Source: Anaerolinea thermophila
Lineage (GTDB): Bacteria > Chloroflexota > Anaerolineae > Anaerolineales > Villigracilaceae
Length of the DNA stretch: 5,128 nt
Assembly: GCA_020722305.1 (NCBI GenBank)
Contig: DYLB01000134.1
Location: 1-5,128, forward strand
Direction: 5' to 3'
In this document: positions 5,039 through 5,128 of the stretch, piece by piece
Layout of the letters: each line of letters begins with the position of its first letter
How positions within the stretch are numbered: the first letter of the stretch is position 1
The notes under the pieces: generated by a model
Database searches by the model: none
Told to the model about the DNA's origin: nothing
Seen by the model: the letters and a program-made list of their open reading frames with translations, nothing else
Program-made: the position numbers and the translations under genes

Positions 5039-5070
5039 TTGATTATAACCCGAATTGTATTGGTTACAAC
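5039..5070 (-). promoter_or_regulatory. Candidate MocR operator: two direct repeats 21 bp apart
   Basis: On the minus strand GTTGTAACCAA (5060-5070) and GTTATAATCAA (5039-5049) match at 9 of 11 positions with a 21-bp period, two helical turns. They cover the -35 and -10 respectively. An inverted TTGTA/TACAA pair (5055-5059 and 5065-5069) overlaps the first. Direct-repeat operators are described for MocR regulators such as GabR and PdxR, so autorepression is plausible. Confidence 0.45.
5042..5069 (-). promoter_or_regulatory. Predicted promoter of the regulator-methyltransferase unit
   Basis: A perfect -10 TATAAT (5042-5047) and -35 TTGTAA (5064-5069) are 16 bp apart on the minus strand. Initiation near 5035 would give a leader of about 47 nt. 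No other convincing promoter or gene is visible from 4989 to the window end. Confidence 0.7.
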
Positions 5071-5128
5071 TCAGATTTTCTGCATCTGTACTTATCGGAG
5101 GGTTTCGAGGAAAATAAGAACGGTAAGA

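Noticed and set aside
4152..5042. Plus-strand open frame (296 codons) opposite the MocR gene
   Set aside because: Antisense shadow with a low-complexity G/D/V/R-rich translation. The minus-strand frame has complete HTH and PLP-domain motifs.
5072..5088. Small hairpin CAGAT/ATCTG upstream of the MocR promoter
   Set aside because: A 5-bp stem with a 7-nt loop in AT-rich DNA is expected by chance, and nothing else supports a function.

Overview
The window is a compact stretch of bacterial chromosome in which all five genes lie on the minus strand. Reading in the direction of transcription (right to left), they are: a MocR-type regulator (GntR helix-turn-helix fused to an aminotransferase fold); a THUMP/RlmL-type guanine-N2 RNA methyltransferase starting 2 nt after it; a BrnT-family toxin with an overlapping CopG-type ribbon-helix-helix antitoxin; and an alpha-D-phosphohexomutase (phosphoglucomutase type). 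The protein sequences, the GC-rich codon use and several kinds of dispersed short repeat fit a Chloroflexota genome, perhaps Anaerolineae. That placement is an inference from sequence memory, not a search result.

Right end (about 4989-5128): the MocR promoter region, with a TATAAT/TTGTAA promoter and two 11-bp direct repeats 21 bp apart overlapping it, a layout that suits autoregulation. The regulator and methyltransferase (4988 to 2314) are effectively one transcription unit. The methyltransferase is complete, but an extra low-complexity segment near its N terminus is built from two dispersed repeat types, and a third repeat sits at a second variable loop.

Middle (about 1641-2313): a self-contained toxin-antitoxin cassette. 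The 44-nt gap after the methyltransferase holds a promoter whose -10 lies inside a 19-bp near-palindrome. The predicted transcription start falls on the toxin ATG, suggesting a leaderless message. An intrinsic terminator follows 4 nt after the antitoxin stop codon. Base composition here is visibly less GC-rich than in the neighbours.

Left part (1-1640): the phosphohexomutase has its own extended -10 promoter and a leader containing a MITE-like palindrome next to its Shine-Dalgarno site. Downstream of the gene are two 40-bp tandem repeats in which TTGCGCG recurs exactly every 20 bp.

No RNA gene, CRISPR array, transposase or phage gene was seen. The gene content is ordinary. The points worth following up are the repeat-invaded methyltransferase gene, the apparently altered PLP pocket of the MocR protein, the two candidate operators, and the 20-bp-phased repeat at the left edge.
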